From Fistularia commersonii (Eukaryota; Chordata; Actinopteri; Syngnathiformes; Fistulariidae), in the NCBI GenBank assembly GCA_037954325.1, contig JBBMNZ010000015.1, positions 2,232,001 to 2,296,000 on the forward strand: a stretch of DNA of 64,000 nucleotides, in the 5' to 3' direction. Under the pieces are notes generated by a model. The model had not been told where the DNA came from, made no database searches, and saw only the letters and a list, made by a program, of their open reading frames with translations. Positions 48,601 through 56,942 of the stretch are shown here, one piece after another. Every line of letters begins with the position of its first letter. The first letter of the stretch is position 1. The translations under genes were made by a program, and so were the position numbers.

Positions 48601-51600
48601 TCAGATGAGGTGGCTTGGACATCTGCTCAGGATTCCTTCTGGAGAGCGCCTGGGGGGAGATATTGTGGGGGGAGACCACGGTGAAGATCCAGGACACGCT
48701 GGAGAGACTATGTCTCCAGGCTGACCTGTGAACCCCTGGGTTTGTTTTTGCGGAAGTCCACAATGATTTTCTTGGCCTTTTTGATCACGTTGTTGTTATC
48801 ACACCACTCTGACACTCTGTGTGCGGTGGATAAGGAAATCCACAATCCAGTTGTACAGGGTGGTGTAAAGTCCCAGTTGATTGATTTTGGAGTGGAGTCT
48901 GTACGGATGCATATAAATACATACATATATGTCTGTGAATGGAATAGAATTTGCCTTTATTTTTCCCTGGGAAGTTCAAAATGTAAGCATTGTATCTTTG
49001 GATCTAATTGTAGTACCAAGGAGCACAGGAGGAAAGACATTTTAGGAGTCCATACTGTAACAAAGGCGAGGTCTGCTCGCTTGACGCGAAATAGATATGT
49101 GTGGTTTTGTCGCCCCCCACAGGGGAGGCAGTACCGGTGGAGGAACAGTTTGACAAGGAGAAGGCCAAAGCAGAGGTCCAGGCCCTGGACACCACCAGCA
49201 ATAATGACAAGGCAGCTCCCACCCCAGCACTCAACAGCCTCCCTGGGGTCAAACTCACGGATGCTGAGATGGAAAAGTACGAGGCCAAAATAGCAAAACT
49301 CTACAAGGAGCTGGACGAGAAGGTAATCGGCTTTGCTGACAGTAGTTGCCATCCGACCCTTCATGAAAACACATGACATTTTGGATTCTTGCCGCCTCGG
49401 ATCACTCTGATACGTGTGATGTGTCATCATCCAAACACACTGAGTACTCCTGAGCCGCACTTCACATGAGCGTAAGTTGAATAATGCATCACAACGACAT
49501 ATAATTCATTCATTATTAACTACACTGCTTATCCTGATGTGAAGTAACCTTGAGAAATCGCCTAAAATCCACCGGAAATCAGTAAGCAATCGCCTGAAAA
49601 GGTCACACCAACTAACTTATTTGATTCTTCAATTTCACTCGCATTATTGCAATAATGATTGTCTTTTTTTAAGGAATCAAATAGTCAATGAATGCTTATG
49701 AAATTAATGTTGAGTGGTTATCACTTCTGTCTCACAACAAGAAGGTCCCTGGTGTGATTCCAACAGGGGTCCTGTCTGTGTGCCTTCGCATGTTCTCATA
49801 TTCGTGTCCAAGGTGCATTTGGAGGGTGCGTAGGTAGCATAAACATCTGAAGATTCAACATCTATGAATAAATTATATAACTGTATAGTAAACTGTAAAT
49901 CTGTACTTGTAAACCTCCTGGTTCTCCGGTTTTCTCCAACAATCCAAAAAGTCGGTTCAATAATTTCCAATAATTTCCCAGACGTGTAAATAAGAGTCAA
50001 CAGTCATTGAATAAGAATGAATGAAACGGCATCACTACTGAATGCAATCAAAAACAATTAAACTGTTGTGACAGAAAGTAGAGGTGAATTGAATATTTTC
50101 TACTTGGACCCAAAGTACAATGAGGATACCTACTGGACAATTGCTGAACTGCTATTTCCAATACTGACCTGGATCTGTGAAAATGGAACTTCTTTGTGGT
50201 ATTGATTGATGGATTCATTTACTGATCACAGAACTGTTTTGTAGCAGCATCTCTTACTTCACTTTCAGGATCTTCACCTTTCTTATTTTGTCAAAACCTT
50301 ACAGTTCCTTGGTGGCTGATCTGAATTGGTGATGTCATATTTGAAAACATTTTTTTTTTAAACATTGATGCATTTTTTCATGTATGTGTTGAATTATCTT
50401 ATTCTACTCATGTATGATTTTCTTTCTGATTTGCATGAATCGGTTGTTCGGATTAATTCTTTACTCCGCTCAAATGAAACAATGATACAAATCGTGGGCT
50501 GAAGTTTTAACATTCAAATACTTTAATAATCAAATACTTTAGTCCCCAAATAGCTCTATGAGACAATATTAGTTATACATAAATGAGACAGATCAGACCA
50601 CAGATCTTTTTTTTCTTCACACGCCACATCAGGACGATGAGATCAACCAGCAGTCCGAGCTGGCAGAGACGCTGAAGCAACAAATGTTGGATCAAGAGGA
50701 GGTAAAAAAAAAAAACACCCCACTTTCTCCCTCATCCTCTCTCCTCCCAGCAGCGTGTGGCCATTCTTGTTTTTACCGTCTGGAACAGACCTGGGCATTT
50801 TCCAGCCCGCGGGCAACATCCGGCCAGCTAAACTATTTTCTTGGAACATTTTAACAAGTATTTTCAATCAATATTGAATTTAGAAACTCATTATCAAACT
50901 CCTTATTTTTTCCTTTTGTTTAATTTTGGATGGATGATTACATACAAAATAATGTTGGTACATTTATACGATCGTTAATGATTCTGAAGTTGAAATAAAA
51001 TCCCCAAAAATTGCAATATTAAATTGCAATTTTCATTTTGTTCAATCTACATGTTACCTAGTTGGCCTGCACATAAAAATTAAATAAGAAATGTGGCCTA
51101 CCAGCCAAAATAATTGCCCACCCCTGGTCTGGAAGCTGATAGGAAGTTAATTACATTAGAGGGCAGGGTAGCTTTTCCACCAGCCTTGGTAGAAATTCTT
51201 GATTTCAGTCCCTTTTGCAATCAAAACCATTCTCCTTTCTGCACCCGAAGCTCCTCGCCTCGTCACACCGTGACCACGACACCTTGCAGACAGAGCTGAA
51301 CAGGCTGCTGGCAGAGAACGAAGCCTCCAAGGAGGAGGTGAAGATGGTGTTGCAGGCCCTGGAGGAGCTGGCTGTGAACTATGACCAGAAGAGTCAGGAG
51401 GTGGAGGTGAAAACAAAGGAGTTCGAAGCCCTCAGTGAGGAGCTGAATGAGAAATCTGTAAGTTGTTTTAAAAAAATCCTCTGGGCAATCTTTCACGTTC
51501 TAGAAAAACCCCGCTGACCTGTCGCACTCTTCCTCCGATCAGATCTCCCTGGCCTCCATTGATTCCGAGCTCCAAAAGTTGAAAGAGATGACCAATCACC

Positions 51601-52767
51601 AGAAGAAGAGGGTGACTGAGATGATGTCGTCGCTGCTCAAAGACCTGGCTGAGATAGGCATCGCCGTCGGCAGCAACGACATTAAGGTTTGCCGGCAAAA
51701 GTGCCCCTGCGCACAGAATTTTCAGGGACGAAAAAAAATAAACATCCATCAACAGTTGCCTCCTTCCAGTTTCCTCCAGACCACATTTTGCGCCTTTTTT
51801 TGTTCAACAAAGGGGGTTTTTGCCCTTTAAAAAATATGACATCATAGCCCACAAAAGGTCACGAAACCCTCAGATTAATGACTCCCTAGAATAATAAAAG
51901 AGCTGTAAATACTCACAATCGAGGGGTTGTTATTTAAGGAAAGGTTACATTGTTTCAGAAACATTCTAAATAGGATGCTGGAACACCTTAAAATTCAATC
52001 AATTTTCTTACAAAAGACCAAAACATTGCATGTGACATATTTCCAAACTAACAAGGAAGTATATCAAACTAATAAGTATTTTCAAGACATCCCAGAAAGT
52101 GACAAGATATTATGGATGCTTCATGTGCGATTTTTATTAACATATTCATCTTGGGTTTTAAAAAGCACCTGGACTCAGAAGGCATCTGTATTCAAGGACA
52201 AAGGTCCCTGAAGGAAGTAGTTATGGAAAACAAACGACAAAAAGGCTTTATATCAACAGTCATAATTCGATAGTTTTAGGAAAGAAGGAAAGAGTTGCTC
52301 CATGTCATCATCTCGGGCAGCAGGGGGTGCTCTACATGCTGGATGTGAGGCATTGTGAAGGGTGGTTTTATTTTCATTTGGGTTTCTTGCATAACCATGA
52401 GAGAACCTGTTTCATATATATAGATGAATTATATATAATTCACTCGAAATTACCTAGAAATAATACATAAGTAAATAGAATTGAAAAAGTTGAGTGCTGA
52501 ATGTCTTCTATTTTGGGGGTTTTATTTAGTGTCAAACAAATATGTAATTATTTTGAATAGCAATGTCAGCTTTTAACTTTCTCGTGTCATTTAAACAACC
52601 TTGCTAATATTTAGATTGTAAAAAAAAATCACTAGCTTCTTCTTTTTGTGTATAAAGGGGTTTTAAAAAACAATAAATTTTAAAAGAAAAAAAAAAAAAA
52701 AAAGTAAAGTCACACTATATTCATGTAGCCCCAAATCACAACACAGTTTATATTTAACAAGAATGAC

Positions 52768-52805
<38 letters not shown>

Positions 52806-55800
52806 TAACCACATCACATTTCTATGGAGCAGGACTACACTCAACATTCCCCAACGAGCAACAGTTAGTGACAGTGGCGAAGAAAGACTGCCTTTTACTG
52901 AGCAGAAACCTTGAACAGATCCCTAGTCCATGATAGGGAGAAGGACGGGGGGATGAGGTTTTGTGAGGGACAGGCAAAAATTATGTATTTATAATGATAC
53001 CTGTAGCAGTGTAATAACTGAAATAGTACAAAAATAGCTTTAATATTCATAAAATGAAAGGAAACGGTTGACACCCAGCAAGACCGCACCAGCAGCACCA
53101 AGCAGGAGAGGATATGAGGTTACTATCATACATTGATGAAGGGCAATAAGTGAAGAAAGGACAGGAAGAATGAGAAGGGTGTATTATGGGATATATCATC
53201 GGCAGAGTAAGCCTATAGCAGCATAACTTGGGATCTCGCAAAGCCCTCACCACTAGCTTTCTCAAAAAGAAAGTTTGTATGCATATACTCAAACAAGGGA
53301 AAGGTGTCCGCCTCCTGGTTTCAGATTGGAAGAGGGTTCGAGAGAGAAGAAGAAAGAAGAAGAAATCCCTTTATTGACACATTAGTGAAGTTTGACCACT
53401 GCATTTAACCCATTATGGATGCACTATGAGCAGAAGGCAGCTGTGGAACAGCGCTAGATGGAAGATAAGCTGGATGTTCTGGCTCCTGGTCTGAATTTGG
53501 AGACTCTTGGGACGTCCGGTAGCCCTGCGTCCTGTGTGTTTGGGCTGATGTGATAACACCTGGCCATTTTGGCCTTTATCCACTCACCAGTGCAGAAAAG
53601 CCAAAGCTTGAGAAATACAATCCCTCATATAAGTCCTAATAGAGCTACTCTGCTTATTGAGATGAAAAAACACAGAATAGATTTTCCTCTGTGGTCTCCT
53701 GCAGCAACAGGAAAGCAGCGGTCTAATCGACGAGGAGTTCACCGTGGCTCGCCTCTACATCAGCAAGATGAAGTCGGAGGTGAAGTCCATGGTGAAGCGT
53801 AGCAAGCTGCTGGAGAGCTCCCACTCAGAGAGCACCCAGAAGATGGACGAAACAGAAAGGGAGCTGACGGCCTGCCAGCTACGCATCTCCCAGGTAACCG
53901 CAGCCTCTGGCACCTTGGATGGATTTCTTTCATTATCACGTTTCTAGGAAAACTGCAAACAAGCAAATGACCCTGTAGATTAGGTTTTGCTACAGAAACA
54001 ACCACAGCTTTTTTTTGTCCAGCTTTAATTCTCATTAGTTTTCATTTCCTTTACTCTTTTACTGGGGGCACATTCATGTAATCATGTTACGGTACCAAGG
54101 AAACGGACACCTTTGTAGAACAGAGATAGTGGATCCCCAGTCAGCTCAATACAAAAATGCACCAGAGTAAACAGTGCAGTAATCAGAATTATTAGAAATA
54201 ATTAGTGATCTTTTGTCATTGTTATATTTCTGCTCCAGCCATTTTTACACCGATTTATATTTGTTCAAAGAATTTGTCAAAAAATAACGATACAAAAAAG
54301 TGTCTGAACACAATTATTCAATGTTCCAATAAAACATGTCATCTCAAATGCACTTAGGTTAGGTGTGCATCCATACTGTATGTATCAGATAGAATTAAGT
54401 TTTTGTTGTCTGTGTATAATGAGTTTGACAATTATAATCATATATTGATGGAATTGTATCGATTGATAGCTCTTTGAACTTTTGCCTGTAATGAATGTAT
54501 GAAGCACTTTAGGCAATATATGACTATGAATGAAGGAGAATAAGGTATCTGGATGAATCTATTATTTTCATCCAGATATGGATGAACTTGTTGTTTTAAT
54601 CAACTTATTTGTAATTAATCTCAAACTTGCAAGTCAGCCATAATATCATCATCACGTAATATAATCTTTGCATGTTCAAAAAGGAATGGGTAGAAGTAAA
54701 TGGAAACAACTAATACAAACCACAAAACAAATCAATACAACACTTTCTCTGTCTTTTAAATGCACTGCTCCCCATCTTAAATAAGTGTTTATTTCGTATA
54801 TTTTTTGGACTGATTCGTGCTTTGACTTGCTTGAATTCATCCATCAGACTATTCCATAATTTGCCCCCTGACGCTGAACAATACAAATTCATTTTTTTCC
54901 ATTGGACTATACATGGAAAGTAGCTACCCAGCTGATATCGGGATCAACCCTCTTTACTGTGATTGAATCTATGTTGATGTTTTTGTAAATAAATAAATAG
55001 GATTAAATGTTCCCACTGCAAAATCAGTATCATAAAGAAGCAAATACAATTTCCATGTTCTTTCCAAAAGAGACGATAACGGCCTATTACTGAATAACAG
55101 CACCGCTAAAATATTACGAACAAACCAACAAACAAAAAAAACAAACAGTATAGCTTATATGTTTATGTCACAATACTAATATTGGCAGATCCAAAAGTTC
55201 AGTTGGAAACCCCTTTGGAAAAAGAGCATCTAGTAATAATTGTTGCTTTTGTCTTCAACAAATATATGTATCGCTGATCACTTTTGATTTAAAACAAACT
55301 CTCTACTTAAGGTTGTTTATTCGTTTTTTTCCCCCCCTCATTTTTTCCTAAACAGCACGAAGCTAAAATCAAATCCCTAACAGAATCCCTCCAGAACGTG
55401 GAGCAGAAAAAACGAAACTTGGAGGAAAACGTGGACTCTCTCAGCGAGGAAATCGTGAGGATCAAAGCTCAAGGTAAGTGCGATGGGGACGCGGCAAGTG
55501 GTTGACAAATTTTTGGGAACATTTTAATTTTAGAACAATCCAAGCCTCATCTTATGTGTTCTCTCCTCACAGAAAGTGTTGGTGCCATGGAGAAGGAGAA
55601 TGAAATGCAATCTGCCAATGAAGTGAAGGTACGCCTTACTGACTTTTCCTTGACAAGGCTGGGAGGAAGAATGAAACGATGGGAGCAGCGTGTTTTTTTC
55701 TTTGACCAGGAAGCCGTGGAGAACCAGATTCTGGCCCACCGTGAAGCCCACCAGAAGCAGATCGGCAGTTTGAGAGACGAGCTAGACGCCAAGGAGAAAG

Positions 55801-56908
55801 TGGTCACTGAGCTACAGGAGTAAGACTTGCACCCCTGCCCACAAGTGTGTGTGTGTGTCTGACAATCCAGTTCTGATGCTGTTCTTGTCATCTGTTCAGT
55901 CTAAACCAGCAGATCATGCTGGAGCAGGAGAGGCTAAGGGTGGAGCATGAGAAGCTGAAGGCTGCAGACCAGGAGAAGACCCAAAAGCTGCAGGAACTCA
56001 CGTAAAGTCTCTAGATTTACCAGGGGCTGGCTGGGCAAGAAGGAGAAAATAAAGAAATCTTTCAGTAGAAAGTATTTTTTTCATTCCTGCTAAAATGAAC
56101 ATCTCGCTATCAATATTAACATTTAGTATTCACTGCCCAGCCCTGCTTCTGGCCAGCTAGACATTGAATTGTTCTGGAAAAACAGCTGTGTCTTGCCTTC
56201 CAGGTTGATGCAGGACAGACGGGAGCAGGCCAGACAGGACCTGAAGGGACTCGAGGAAACTGTGGTCAGTTACATGCTTTTGAGTGCTTAATTTACTCAG
56301 TGCATTAAGGCATTGGTGACTACATGATCAAATACGATTATAACACTCTTATTACACAAAGAAAATCAAAATCTGGTGCTAATTGGGTTTTATTTGAAGA
56401 ATGTCATGTTATATGTGACACTGTGATACGGACTGTGGGATATTCCTGCACATTTTTGAAAGAGACCTCCTCTGGAAGACCTTTGATGGCTCCCTCTTCT
56501 ACTATGACCCCAAACACCTCACTTTAATTAATGAAATTCAGAATTTAATTTGGAAAAAAAATGGAAAAATATGTCTGGAAATGACTGAAATACATAGCCA
56601 ACATACTCCGGGTGAAGCGTTTTCCAGGAGACTCGTTTGTTCTCATGCAGCTCTTTTTATTTTGATCTGAATTTTCTTTCATTACTTCCATTATCTGGTA
56701 TCACTGAATGCGCAAAAACATGGTATACCACACCTCCTTTGTTGGGGGATGCACACCACCCTTAGCTGATATTGCATGCTTTCTCTGAGCCTGTTTCCCC
56801 ATCTCTTTATTTTCCATGCAGGGCCGCGAGCTACAGACACTCCACAATCTTAGGAGGCTATTTGTCCAAGACCTGGCCACCCGACTCCGAAAGGTAATGA
56901 GGTTATTA

Positions 56909-56942
<34 letters not shown>

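Noticed and set aside
49004..49460. Minus-strand open frames of 94 and 167 codons
   Set aside because: They are antisense shadows of kif5b exon 12 and have no family resemblance.
51156..51752. Minus-strand open frames over 51.2-51.7 kb
   Set aside because: Antisense shadows of kif5b exons 14 and 15, whose sense frame is strongly conserved.
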